Assembly: GCA_035610835.1 (NCBI GenBank)
Contig: CM069452.1
Span: forward strand, 33,263,150-33,327,149
Direction: 5' to 3'
Origin: Ophiura sarsii
Lineage: Eukaryota; Echinodermata; Ophiuroidea; Amphilepidida; Ophiuridae
Length of the DNA: 64,000 nt
Made by a program: the position numbers and the translations under genes. Within the stretch, counting starts at the first letter, position 1; the number at the start of each line of letters is the position of its first letter. The notes beneath the pieces are model-generated. The model was not told the origin of the DNA. It did no database searches and saw only the letters and a list, made by a program, of their open reading frames with translations. This document shows positions 30,801 through 45,800 of the stretch, one piece after another.

Positions 30801-33800
30801 TCTAAGCAACAGGTTCCAGACTGTCAATGTAAATTCAACCTTGTCTGATTTTCAACCTATCAACATAGGAATTCCTCAAGGTTCTATATTAGAACCTTTA
30901 CTTTTCATCATGTTTGTAAATTGTTTACCAAATGCTGTAGATAAATGTAAGACAGTAATGTATGCTGATGATACTTCATTAATGTGTAAAGCTAAAAATA
31001 TTGTTGATCTCCAAAATCAATTAGAATCATGTTTAAGCACAGTAGCTAATTGGTTCAAAGCAAACAAGCTTACCCTGAATGTTGATAAGACTAAATTCAT
31101 GATATTTGGTAGTAATAAGATGCGTGAGAGGTTTCAAGATGTACAATTAACCTACAATAATAACATCATTGAAAAGGTAGATGAATTTAAATACTTGGGC
31201 GTAAAATTAGATAGCAATTTGTCTTGGTCAGCTCATGTTGATTATATGTGTAAGAATGTCTCTAAAAGAACAGGTATTATCAAACGTATGAAACATTTTC
31301 TTCCAAATCAAACTATTGTAATGTTATCAAATGCTCTTGTTATTCCTCACTTTGATTATGGAAGCACAGTTTGGTCAAACTTTTCTGCCGAATGTCATAG
31401 AAAATTACAGGTTCTTCATAATAATTTAGCCAGGATAATACTTTCAGCTGATATAAGAACACCAACAAATGATTTAATGGATGCACTTCAATGGGTTAAA
31501 CTTGATAAAAGATGGCATAATCACCTTTTACTAATTGTGTATAAATGTTTAAGAAATATAAGTCCATCATACTTATCGATGCAGTTTGAATTTGTTCATA
31601 ATAACCATTGTCATGTAACAAGAAATCACACAAGTAATACTTTGGTTGTACCGAAATTTAAGTCGAACTCAGGTATGCGAACGTTTCATGTTAGGGCAGC
31701 ATATGCCTGGAACAACTTGCCACCAACAATCAGAACCGAACTTGAGAATATGTCAGTACAACAATTTAAAACAAAGATCCATGGAATTTAAATTTTGTAT
31801 TCTAAAGTATATTACAATTCTGCATTTCCTTGCTGAATTTATCTGATGGTTCTGTATATATTTATGTAAATAGTTGTTATATTCCATGTATATACATGTA
31901 TATTGTAAATAATTATGTATTTTTCTCTGTGAAATGAGGGCCTGCTTGGAAAGCAGTGCTTGACACTGAAGCTGTTTACCCTCAATAAAGAAAGATTAAA
32001 TAATAATAATAATAATAACATGTAATTGATGCATTTTTATTTGAAATCTACTTGAATTTGGTTAAAATAGCATTTTTCCGGAACTAAATAAACACATTTT
32101 TAGACACCCTGTATATAGAATTTCAGATTCATAATGAAATTTTATTTGCATATGTCTGGATGGGTATTTTATTAAACTACTTTAAATCTTTACTGAACTT
32201 TTCTTTCATCACTTCATATACATAGTGGAAGTAATTATTGAAACCCTTCTTTTTTAGAACATTTTGCTTGTTACACCCTGTACAATTTCGGGCCACCCTG
32301 TATAATCAACTTGATTGTATGCTATTTGCATCCGTTACAGTATATGCTTTCAGAATCTGTATACTTTTACCAACTTAAAATGTAAACTTTTTCAGATATA
32401 ATGCATTAACTGAAAAAGGAACATAATTTATGGAAAAAGGGACATGTAACACAAATTGTACCCAGTATAAAAAACATGACCCTAATGGATTTTTATGTTA
32501 CCATAAAAGATCAAATGCTTCACTACAAAGGGGGGAGATGGGGTATAGTTTTAACAACTTTACAATGTGAGGTACGATGTAAACATACAATTATTTAATA
32601 CGATCCAGCTATGAAAGACTCCATATTGGAATGGTACTGATGCATGATGGGATGGGATTCAATTACCTTCAGCATATAATTCAAGCTCACAAAACGATGT
32701 CCCTCGTCGTATATGGCATCTGACCCTTGACATCAAATTTGCTGGAACAGGTGGTGTCAGTAATTCTAAAGCCTGAAAAGGAATGGTAAAACAAAATGAA
32801 ATTTAAACAAGGCTCAGTCAGTGCCTTATAAAGCTTAATATATCATGTGCTGTCAATGGTATTGTATCTATTTTGACATGAGTGACAGATTTCCTAAGTG
32901 TTTAAAGAATATCTATATTACATACAGACTTAACGATATTATCGAACATATTTCTTGTCATTCAAAAGTCAGAGCGCTAGTTTTGAGAACAAAATCTGCC
33001 AGCTTTATCCCAGCCAAGTGCATGATTTGCTTTATGCGCTGATTGCACTGGGGGATGATAAATTGTTTGTAATAAGCTATGCCAAAAGGAGGCTTAAGAA
33101 CACTCATTTTTATGAATTTCAAATTTTGAGGAAAATGAAGATCTTTGAATTGAAGCAAACTGTTAAGACACCTTCATTCAATTAAGTATTCAACTTGCTA
33201 GTCTATTATTCACGTTAATACACACAAAATAAGCATGTAAAAAGAGTATTTTAGTCATTCTTCAGAATCCACAATTACCGTACCTTAGAGCTATCCTCGA
33301 TGCATTTCATGAAGTTTCTCAATTTGAGATGACAAGCTGCTCGATTTGAGAAGACACTGCAAAGTGCTGGTTAAGGAGAAAATGAACTAATACACATCGA
33401 TAACTTTTATTATAAAAATATCATATGTGACAAACCAAGTGTAAAGTCGCCAGTACATTTAGAGATATGGGCCAATAAACCATACCCAAATTTTGATTAT
33501 TCAATTGTACTGTAAGCAAGTCGTATGGAACCAAAACGAATGCACTAATGAATGTTCTTGACAATCTAAAAAAACGAAATAGTTTGATAAATAACCTATG
33601 AATAATCTTGGCTTTTTACTTTAAGATAAATGAATTCACAAAAGGATACGATGGCAGTTTACTGTTGAGTCTGGCAGCCATGTTGTAAGCGTTGACAGCA
33701 GCTAGTAGGTTGCCTGACTTGAAGAAGCGACTGTAAAATAAACCAAACATCAACACAGTTAGTATTTGTGCTCTTTTTGGAGATATATGATGTGATGGGA

Positions 33801-36800
33801 TGTTGTCTGAAGTTAATTACCCGTCAAATATCAGTGGTTTGTTTCCAGCAAACAACGGGTAGATGCATTAAAAAACATCTGTAAACAATTGAATTTATAT
33901 ATAGTTTAGTCAAATCCATATTGGCAAGAAATATGCATTTTCTATCTCTCCCCACAAATAAGTAATCAAAGCGTATGGAAGTGTTTCTACATGCGTGCAA
34001 TTTTGCATGCACACGATTTTGGCATATGCATTTATATGATAAATATATGTGTCTGTTGCATTCATGCGCGCCCAAGCTTTTCTGTATTAATTTGCTGCTG
34101 TAAAAAGGCTCACTAATTTGAAACTAATTAAACTAGTAGCTCTTTATCATTCCGTTGGCATAAGTTCTGCAATTTCATGGGATATTAGCATTCTGATATA
34201 TTTCTTTATCACTCTGTTGAAGTCCAACTATATGATACAAAATGTTGTATCACACAGTGCATATTTCGTATCACATAGCGCATAGTGGTTACACACAAGT
34301 ACCATGTTCCCAGATCGTGCACGCTGCTGTGCAAGCATAAAATGGATGTTGCTTTTAAATCTATATTGGCTTTCAAGAAAATGAAAATATTGGGTGTTTT
34401 TTCCTGTTTCCTTGTGTTACAATAGTCAGCAAAAATGTAGTCAATGTCAACTTGTCAAGGTTGTAAATTTCTCTTTCTGTGAAGTAAATTACCAAAAGAG
34501 CATTGGTTGGAAAGATCTTCCAGCAATAAAACGAATGTGAATATAGCACAACATTTACAAAAGATACAGTTGCAGTTTTTTTCCATGCTGCTATTGGTTT
34601 TCCGATATACAAAACAGATTTTTCAGAAACCTTTCTCAACATTCAAGGCTTACTGTACCAATACAAGGCATGTTTGTACTTATGTCAATGCATTTCTCAT
34701 GGTGATTCCAAATATAATGAAATCCAGTAATTTTGACATTTTTGAAACATTTTGTGAAATTTCAGAATGTCGTCTGCAGACAGACGACTGCCGCGTAGAA
34801 AGTGTAAACACAATGAAAAACCATGAAAGAATTGGAATTTTCTTTTTTTTACAAATCCATATGTACTCACTATTATCGACGTTTCACAACCTACTTCTCT
34901 GGTTGTTTCTTCAGGAATGAAGATGTTATTGATCCAGTGTTTCTAGAGGATTTCTGGATCAGCTGATCGTATGCATGACTAAGTTGATAAGCCCCGCCCC
35001 CGTCATTGTTCATGGCTATTTCACCTCTTCTTCTTATCTATCTTCAGTCATGCATACGATCAGCTGATCCAGAAATCCTCTAGAAACACTGGATCAATAA
35101 CATCTTCATTCCTGAAGAAACAACCAGAGAAGTAGGTTGTGAAACGTCGATAATAGTGAGTACATATGGATTTGTTAAAAAGAAAATTCCAATTCTTTCA
35201 TCGTAAATTTCAATCCTGATGAACTTCTTCAAACAATGAAAAACCAGTCCATAATACATTGAAAAACATTTTTATGCAGTAAACTTACTCTCCTTTTTCC
35301 TTGAGCCATTGTGGATTTTTCTCCTCTTCCGTCAGATCGGGATCGTCAATGTTTACAGGTTTTCTTGCTTCTGTCTGCTTCTTCAACCACTACATAAAAT
35401 AAGGCCAAAAAAAAAAATGTTATGTTGTCCTCGACCGCTCACTTGTCAGATTTAGGGCCGCTCAGATTTTTTTCTTCAGATTTTCTTTTTCCAGATTTTT
35501 TTTTTAAACGGTTTAAATGGCATTGAATATTAAATAAAGTACTTATAACATATATGTGCGACTCTTAGAGTGATTTCAACTTCTTGTTGGCTGAACTTTG
35601 AGCTTCCGCTGGTAAAAGAAAAGAATTTTTTTTTTAAAAATCTGCCCGCCCGCCCCTCCTCTCTGAAAGTTGTGGAGGACAACATAACAAATTTTTTTGG
35701 GGGGGGGGCCTAAAGAAAGAATTGGGAGTCATCAGCATGTCATCAAAACAAAGTTTAATGGAGTTGCCTGTTTAAACGCAACTGAAAGCACATTTTACTG
35801 TGTTCTTTACAGCATAGTTGCTTCTGCCAGCTCTATAGTGTACTCCAGATTAAAACGAGAGCATCAATGATGCAGAAGCTCACTACAGCTGAGAATTTGG
35901 GAAAATTCATAACTCATGTCTATATATGAAGAGCTTTGTTGCAAAAGGGCTATGGTGCATTTTTTTCAAAAATGAGTTTGATATAGAAATGTATAGGGAA
36001 AAATCTTATGTTTCAACTCAGGAAACAAAGTCATTTTTTTCTCAAAAAGACATTTTTCAACAAGTCATTTTTAAAAAGTCATTTTTTTTCTCATTGTAAA
36101 CAGCCATTGAAATTGTTGTTTTGTTGCAAAAGGGCCTGTGTCCAGAATTAAATCGGGATACATGCCCTTTTGCAACAAAACAAAAACTTCAATTGTTTAC
36201 AATGAGATGTAGGTCTTTTTGAGAAAAAAAATGACTTTATTTCCTTGAAACATATGATTGTGAGCTATACATTTCTGTATCAAACCTTTTTTTTTTTAAA
36301 TGATTAAAATAAATGATTTTTTTTGTGTGGTATTTTTTCTAAAGGCTAATGAAATATGATTCCCAGTTTCCCGTTTCATATTTTTAAAAGAGTGGGTAGG
36401 TGTCTATTTCATTATTCATTATTCATTATTTCACTCAATTTCATTGTTGCATCTGAAAGGGGTGTTAACTACTAACTACCTATTGATCTGTATATCTTAC
36501 ACCTTAATTAACACTTTAACACTTTAATTAAATTAAGGAAGCATTTGTAGATGTGTTATTGAAAATGTCAACAAATCTGTCTGAAATATTGCAACGTCAA
36601 TTACGTCTGAAATCTGAGTAGGTAATGCAAACAATTTCATTATCAACCATATACCATGACACCACTGCCATAAAAATCCCTTAAAATCAACAGGAAGATA
36701 TGCCTGGTATTTTGAGCCACTAAAAGTTTTGATTTTTATTCAAGTTTGTCAGAAAATGTAATTTTGCACAAAATAATGAAAGTTTTGGTAAAACTGAAAA

Positions 36801-39800
36801 GTTGGGTCGGTAGGGAAACGGGAAACTGGGAATCATATTTCATTAGCCTAAGTACAAACAGATGGAGTTTTGTTGCAAAAGGGCCTACATCCAAATTTTC
36901 AAAAAATGTAAACATGATTTTATTTTTTTTGAAAACTAGCACATTTGGAATGTATTTCAATTTAAATTAGTATGTAGTGTACCTCTTTCATAATCCATTC
37001 AGTTTTTCAATTGCTCAACTTGAATATTTAGAAACAGTTTTTTTGATTTTTTTCTCAATAAGAGCCAAAGTGGATGCAGGCCCTTTTGCAAAAAAGTGAA
37101 AAAACCTCTTCATATTGTAAACCACTATAATCTGTCCAGCATATAACAAATGATGCAAAGCTCGAATCCATATTATACCTTACATGAAACAAGAATTATA
37201 TATATATTATTATACATTCACCGTTCACCGTGTAAGCACATTTGCCCTTCTATATGCTTCGGTTGAGATTTCATAAGATCAAGAAATAGTCTCTTTCTGG
37301 TATTAAAACAAAATATTGCCAAACACCATGGATATTAAATGGTGCGACCTAATGGTAGATGATTGTTCTCTTTTGTAATGTGTGAAGGTTCAATAAATAA
37401 TATGTACAGAGATGAATAACTTCGGTACATAACAATGGCAAAATACAACACCTATTTTATGAAAATATGCATCATTTAATGAAAATAATAATATTTACAG
37501 GTCACCAAACTCCCATGGCCCCTGGATCTTAGGCCAAGTAAAAATAAAACTAGTTTCTCGTGCTAACTTTTTGAAAAAAGGAAGATGAGGTTTTGGGTTT
37601 TTTTCTTCCCAAAATGGCGAATGCCCCTTTTTCCAAAACTGGTTTCGCTTTTTCCAACATGGTGGAAATGTTTTTGCTTCAAAATGGCCGCCACTTTTCT
37701 AAGACTAGCTTTATAACCTTAAAATGGGTACATACTGGAAACTGCTCGCGATATTTTACATGTTTATTTTAATATAACACAAGGATTTATTCTCTATTTT
37801 TTCTCTTTCAGGAATACAAAGCTAAATAAGAAAAGATGTGTATTCTAGATTTACAAAATATCAGTGTGATCTCGGGAATATCTTGATAAATAAATCAGTT
37901 CCAGCCAAAACAACAAACAAATGTTCCGAAGACTATTTTTGATGTCGCGATATCGCTGCTAAATATGTCACGATATCGATAATATCGTGATATATTTTAA
38001 GACTTAGAAAATGCTACTAATGGGTCAGATTTTATGCCGAATATGCCATTTTTGCCATCATTATTTCGGCAATATCAGTAGCAAACTACACAATCACAAC
38101 CAATCGCGACGATCGCCATTTTCTTTTTCTTCCCCATCATGCAATAGCAACTGACCAAAATTATCATTACGCATGCGTTGCGACCGTGGGAAAGGTCAAT
38201 TTACAATTTTTCATGAACAACATATCTTTCGGATGTTTTCGATTTTCCGAAGCCCGAGAAAATGATGTCATGCTAGTAATTCAATCGCACGTGTTTTGAC
38301 TCGAGATTTCGCGAGATATTGCGAAGTTGTCACTCGTTAGTAAAGGCGCGGTTCAAACATGTGCAATTAAGCCTTCAATCGACAAAATTGCAGTGTCTGT
38401 TAGCGAGGTTCTTTTTTTATGAATGAAAAGCCACGAGCAGCATTGTTTTATTTATTAAATAATAACAGAACAAAATTAAAGAAGGAATATGAGTGCTTCA
38501 TTATATTTACAAAGGTAAAAACGGACTACAATCTTACGATATTATTGCCAAATTGGCGACTTTATTAGCTTTCTTGTGGGCATTTTTGGGTCTATAATTT
38601 ATCGTGGGGACATCGTTGAAGCATGGTAAATTATCGCGATGGGATAATTAATATTTTATCGCAATATTATCGCGTAGCGCGATATCGCCCAGCGTTACCG
38701 CACTGGTATTTTAAAACACCAGTTTTACCCACGGTTTATTTATATCATCTGATGATACAGTTTAATTTGTATCATGTTTTGATAATTAACAGTTTGCCTG
38801 TTATGTTGTTCTTTGATTTTAACAGGGTTTTTTAAATATTGACACGTTCTCCATTTACAACACCAGTGTGATCTTGAGAACATTCAAAAAATAAAAATTG
38901 AAGAAGAAAAAATTTGAAAAAAAATTGGGGAAAAAAAATTGGAAAACAAAAATTGAAGAAAAAAACTATTTTTTTGACGCGGCGGCCAAAATGGATGCGC
39001 ACGCGCGGGGAAGAGAAACTACTATTTTTTTATTTGGCCTTTTAAATGGTGCGCCACTTTGACTTTGGTAATGCCACAAAAACCAGTTGGCGAATTGGCG
39101 TTCTCTTCTGGATGGTTCAATAAGTAACAATAACATCTACCGAGGTGATTGGTTTAGGGGAATATTGAAAATAAGATAGGCTTTTCCTCTGATATCAAAA
39201 TAGTACTACTACATATATGATATAGTTTAACCATACATGTCATAGCCTATAGCCTATAGGCATAGGCTGGGATTTTCGGGAATTAGTGCTCCCGGGACTC
39301 AATTTTGTTTTTCGGGCGGGACTCGGATTTACGAAAATTGGTAGTCCAGATTTTCGAGGAAGTGAAAACGCAATAAAATATACTAAATGTCCACCAAAGT
39401 GTACTGTACTGTAGATATGTACTTCTGTTCTCTGTGTTGTCTTCATTTATTATTGTCAAATCTGGACCGGTTTTAATCAGCTTCCGGACATTAACATTAC
39501 ATATTAAAATTGCGATTCGTTCAAGATTTACCATCAGAATAATTTTGTGTACTACCAAAATGCATAAAACTTTCATAAGTGCAACCAAATGTGCACAATG
39601 AAGCGAATTTTAGAGCAACATCGTGCGTACGTAAACACACCGCTGGCGATGTGAGCGGCGCCATACTCTTGGGTTCCTTTTTTAGTAGGAGAACAACCGT
39701 ATGAGGAATAGGCGGGGTTGGACGATGATGTATTATTTATTTTAAAGTACCCCTTTTCATTTTATATTTGGTTTATTTTGTACTCACGTCTAGGCTATAT

Positions 39801-42800
39801 CAGCCTTTCGACTCACTCGTAGTCATTTTTTATCTGCGAACGTTTTCAGAATTTTACTTTTACTGTAACTGAACGGGCTCGGTATATCACGGGTTCCACA
39901 AACGCAGTAGCATGTGCGCAAGTATACAAGGACACCAACAAGATGCATGGGGTCATTAATTTTATTTTTAGCTGTAGCTTGGGTCATCGCGGACCAATCG
40001 GAGTCGTTCAATCAGATCAGCTGTCAGATTTGTTTACCATTTTAAATGATCAATATTCATGACATACGATGCATAATTAATTAAATGTTACCATATATGG
40101 CAAGATCATGACTCATGATTCGAACGATACCAAATTTATATAGGTAAGTCAGTGCGTAGTGTCTATCTATGGAAAATACGATGTATTTGGAAGATAAATC
40201 ACCACTTTAGGACACAGTTTGCCTCAATAAAGGCATGATTTTTGCACTTCCTCCCTCATCAATAAATTTGATTTTGTTGGTTAAAGGGTTAAAGTATACA
40301 TATTGAAGAATCAAAAAATGACGAAAAAACAAAAATTGATATCCGCCAGATTTTTCACCACCCCCCCCCCCCCCCATTTCAACTTTGACGAGCTTTATCT
40401 CGAAATATCCTGTGCGACGTATGTCTAGCGGGTCGCATATTATTATAATTATATCATGAATAATAATGATCTCTAACCCCCTCCTGTCGTGATTTCTGTA
40501 GTAAGCCAATCACAATGAGACAAACACGCATGTACATCATGATACATGCATGCCGTGTGTTAATCAAATTTTATGTCATAGCGATTTACACGTATTTTCA
40601 ATACAGTTTTGACAATAAAGAAAATAACGAAAAATTACCAAGTTTGTCGAATGGCAATCTAACTCATTTTATAACATATTCATGCGATCATATTGTTTCA
40701 CCATCTCAATGTACATTTTCCGACAAATACCACTTGTGTGACCGAGATAAAACCATATTTCATAGTCGCACTTTCCCCTTGACCTTTACCGTGACCTTTC
40801 GCATCGAGTCGCTTTAGCTTACTGTAGTAAGCTAAAAAAGGATACACCTACTGTAACCTTATCCAGGGTTGTCACAAGGCCAAATTTAGTGCCAGGTAAT
40901 TTTACTGAAAGTGTAAGCTAAGGCCAAAAAAAAAAAAATGTTATATTGGCGTAACGGGCTGAACAAAAATAGGGTAGGTAGGTAGGGATTTTTTCTTCTT
41001 TTTTTTTCTTTTTTTTTTTTTTTTTTTTAGCAGCTGTTTTTGAACAATGTTAACCGAGTTTAAACATCACAATGTTTATACTTCCGTTTTCGGAAGGAAT
41101 TTCCGTTTATTCGAGGAGCACCGTTGTATTTCGTTCGAGAAAAAACATTTATTTTTTTTATTTTTTTATTTTTTAGGGTCGGTCGGTTTTTTTGTTTTGT
41201 TTTTTTTCACTGAAAAAAAAAAAAAGTGTAGGGTCGGGCGTATTTTTAGGGTCGGGCGGGTTACGCCAATGTAACAAAAAAAAATTTGGCCTAACGATGT
41301 TTTTTGAGGTTTTTAATGCACTTTGAGGGTTCCTGCCACATAATTTCTTGTTTATGAGGCAGTTTAATGATTTTATCCACAAATTGTTACAAAATCAACC
41401 CCACCAAGGGGTAAAAAAAAAACCAAGAAAACTTCTTCTTTTTTTGGGGGGGGGGGCGGGGGTTTACCCCCTTTTTTTAGAGTGCCGGGCGGAGATTGTG
41501 AGTGCTAGGCGAGTCCGCCTCGCGCCGCCCGGCATAGCTACAACCCTGACTGTACCCTTACATTATATCCATTAACATTTCAAAATGCACAATATGAATG
41601 ATTCCTATAATGATCTTATCTGACAAAAGCAGAGTGTTTCATAGAAAATTAAGGTGCCTGATATTTGTTATGAAAAAGGTCCATATTTATTTAAATGTTA
41701 TACATGTACCTACCAATAGGAATAGTATATAAAATTGTTATTCCATGTGCAATAGACATAATTCTAGGTTAACTGCCAAATGTAACATACATCCATGGTA
41801 ATCATGTTATACTTAAAACAAGTCCAAGATCAAAAAATCTTTAGAACAAGATTTAACAAAGAGATATATCTTGACTAGTCTATATGTTGCTTTATCCCAA
41901 ACAAATATTGAAAGCTTACTTCATCTTCTTCTACTTGTCTTGATTCTCTCATAGGCGTTGGGAACACCCTGGGGGTAAAGGTCACTTCAATACTTCCTGT
42001 CGACCTAGGAGGTGGGGGTAAATCTGACGCTGTCTTGCGGCTATCTTCATTTTGAACTAAAATGGAAAAAAAATGAAAAAAATATTCACTACATGTATGG
42101 AAATGTAGGTAAATCTGAAGCTGCCTTTATTAAGCTATCTTAATTTGCTTGAGCTAAGATGCAACAGAAAAGAATTTACTACAACCATACTCAAAAACTA
42201 TGAAATATTGTTGCAAACTGTTTGCTTATGAATCCAGTCATATCCATTTCGTTCAACATGTCTGATGTGACCAGGGGTGTACCTCCATGTGACTGTACTT
42301 ACATGGTGCTCAAGACAATTATCAGTATGTAAAATGATATTGAGCTCAATCATGTTTTGGTGATTAATTTAGATACCTTTTTCAAGCCATTGTTGTCGAG
42401 GGAAGTAAAACACTACACTGATTGAAGGGATTACGCCAATCCCAAAAGCTACAAAGCTCGACAACAATGACCCGAAACAGGTATCTAAATATCAAATATA
42501 GATTCTTTCAGGCAATGAAGAAAAAAAATTGTGAACTTTTCAAGAAGGCAAAAGTGTAGGATTTATAACCTCGCAACAAAAATGTCCATCTTTTTCAGAT
42601 TAAGACTCAAATTAAGTCTCAAATTCTTCTCAAATTCAACTTATTATACAGAGACATTTAGCATCATTTAGCAATGCTGGCAGTGACAAAGAATGATTCA
42701 TTGGTAGATTAGTCATCTTTAAAGCCTTCATTTCACCCTTTTTAAGATGAGCACTCACTCCTGATGAAATTCTCTTGGAAGATGACTATTGGAAAAACCA

Positions 42801-45800
42801 CAGATTCGCAAACATACAAAAAATACCTTAATTTAATGGCCTGAAAGGGAACAGGAATATTCTCCTTAAAATGAGCTTTCAAATGATAAACTGCACGTCT
42901 ATACCGAATGTTACCTTGGCATTAGAAAATCAATAACAGGGTTGAGAAATCCTTTGTTTTCTATCGTTTATTGAAAAGTTCATCAGTGGAGCATTTTGAA
43001 AACTTGTTCTGCCAACTTGTTCACACGACTTTACTGGTCCCTTTGTGAAGAATGATCACATAATATTTGAAAGGAAAAAAATCCTACTTTACCAGTTTGA
43101 GATGAATTCCTAATCTTTGGCAAATTATCTTTTTCAGTGAATATGTCGCCTTGATCTGAGGATAAACAAACAATACAATAAAATAATCTATAGTTAGCTA
43201 TAATAGCATTATGTTATAATTCCATTGGTCAGAAAAATACTAATTAATAAGTTGTATACTGACACATTTTGAGTAAATACCTGATAAATTCATATACACA
43301 ACTTTATGTTTATAAACTAACCCTAGGGGTTTTGTAGGGAAAGAAATATTGTGAAAAAAGTATGGGCTGACTTATGCCAAACAGGGGACTCATTGGGCCA
43401 GGGATTGAAGCTGGGTTGCCAGGTTGAGAAATCAAGCCTAAAACCACAAATTAGATCAGTTGCACAACTCAAAACAAGTTTCTACAAATCAAGGACTTAG
43501 TGCCATAAGGTCCTATCTCTAATAGCTGCCAGTTGTTATATAGGGTTGATTATATCCTGAGCAATTGATAAATAAATAATTATTACTCTCTCAAGAAGTT
43601 CACCAGGGACGATATACTATATCAGGTAAATGATTCTTAAAAATCTTGTTTTTGTGTAGAATCTGCTTGTTTAAAAAATTAAAAATTAAAAAAAAGAATC
43701 CGACCGATTTTCTTGGATTTGTTCACATATGTGTCATGACATTTGCTTGGAGGACATATATGACATACATACCAGTCAGTGTTGATGATTTTGTGTTGGT
43801 CTCCAAAGCTTCACTGGTATTTTCTTCATTCCTCGTCTTTTCTTTCCACTGTTCAAGGTCTTCAGTTGCTTTCCTTCGCTCTGTCTCTTTGGTGTCTTCT
43901 ATGCGACTTCTGTCCTCATTCTCTAACTACATGGCATGGGGTAAAATGAATATTTACATGTTAAAGAGCTCAATATTATCACCCAATACCTTTTCACATA
44001 AAATAGATTTTTCGTAATTACACACACTTCTGAATTCTGCCTTGAATCAGATGTATGGTGGGTTGAAAACGAAACAACTGTCTTTGTTTGACAGGGTAAC
44101 ACATCGAGGGCTCAGAACCACAAGGCCTTATCTCCATTTAGACCATTTTAAGAAGAACAAATATTGAAGATTTTTAAACACATTGGGGAGATGGAGATAC
44201 TGGCTTTAACTTTGAAAGGGTTGTGTTATGGAGATAAGGCTGTGTTACTGGAAAGAGAATTTCTTTCTGAACATTTTGATACCAAAATCTCATTTTTGAA
44301 TAAATGGAGATGAGGCCATTTGTGTTTCAGAGCCCTCGAAGTTATATAGACTATTTAGTATTGTGTAAATTAGAAATCATGAGATCAGGTTATAAATGAT
44401 CAAATTAAGCCCATGTAAGTGTTACTGATAGGTATCACTCTAACCCACTCAAGATTTCATTATTACAGTATGACTCTACCTAACAAAAGCCCAACACTTA
44501 TCACTGACAAATACATTCACAACTCATGACGTGGACATTTTGGGAATTTGATACGCAACAATGCATATGCAATGCTATGGGTACACCCAGTATTTACACG
44601 ATTCCCCACCAGGGCCAGCTCTTGGAGGCCATAACCCCCCCCCCCCCCCCCCCCCCCTCTCTTCAAGTTTAAGGATTGTAGGTATTCCTAAAAGAAACAC
44701 AACTGGCTTTGAATAGAGAACAAGAGGTGAAGTCTTGCACCTGAATCTGTGCAATGTAATGTGTATACACACAAAAAAACATGTTATTAACATTTGATTT
44801 TTTTTTAACCTCCAAAACATTTTCTTTTTTGAACAGTTTCATCTTTAGATGCTTTTGGTGCAATTTCAACATCTTTTTACCAAAAAACTAATTTTGTTAC
44901 GTTGTCCAAAAAATCAGCATTTGTAGTGAAATTTGATACCAAAAATGGATTCTTTGACTCATTTCCTTTCCAAAAATTGATAGTTGATAAATTTCATATT
45001 TTTAGGGTTAACACCTCCCTTGTCCAAACTATGAGTGAGGACCTACCCTCATCTGTTCTTGCAGCGCATATCTTTCCCTGTCCCTCTTCTCTGTGGCTTT
45101 CTCTCCTCGTTCCTGTTCAGTTCTTCTGTGGGCATAGTCGACAGCTTGTTGTCTTTTACTTTTCATAACCTCTTTGTCATCTGAAAGGCGTTCAGCAAAG
45201 AGATCAATCAGTTATTCAACAGGATTAAAATGAGTTAATATGGTACAAAATGAAATGCAGATAGGCCTTCTTTTATAACTTGAGGAGAATAAAATAATTT
45301 ACATCCAAATTGGCGAGAAATATTCGGTTTTTATCTCTCAGCGCGCAAAAGTAATCCAAGCGTACGCCCGCGATTATATGGCCACACGAACGCGATATCA
45401 TATTGGTTGCACACATGCGCCACGCATATGCTGCAAAGTGCACCAGTTGCCTTCATGCGTGCCCACGTCCTTCTGTATTTATTTGCTGCTTTAAGGCAGC
45501 TTCGCCATACGAAATTAGTGTAATGATTGTGGATAATGATCAAAACAGATGGAATTGCTCCAGAAGAAAATTCTAAAAAGGCAAAATCAGTTCCAGTTAC
45601 CAAAATTAGTGTACTAAGGAAAGCAATGTCGTAATGAGAGAGAAAACCCCCACAACTTTTGGCAAGAATGTCTGATTTCAAAAAGGAAATGATCATTGTT
45701 CAGGGAATTTTATCTTTTTCAAGACTCATAATTTGAAGTTGGCCCCTTAAGCGATAAAAATAAGTTACCCTGTCTTCTACGGGCCCGACCGACCCATTGT

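Noticed and set aside
42371..42490. Hammerhead ribozyme (CCGAAAC near a GTTGTCGAG stem)
   Set aside because: No CUGANGA strand is correctly placed; a simple hairpin explains the sequence.
43646..44017. Plus-strand open frame of 123 codons
   Set aside because: It overlaps DNAAF4 exon 4 in antisense and has no independent support.
44902..45168. Plus-strand open frame of 88 codons
   Set aside because: It is the shadow of DNAAF4 exon 3 on the other strand.
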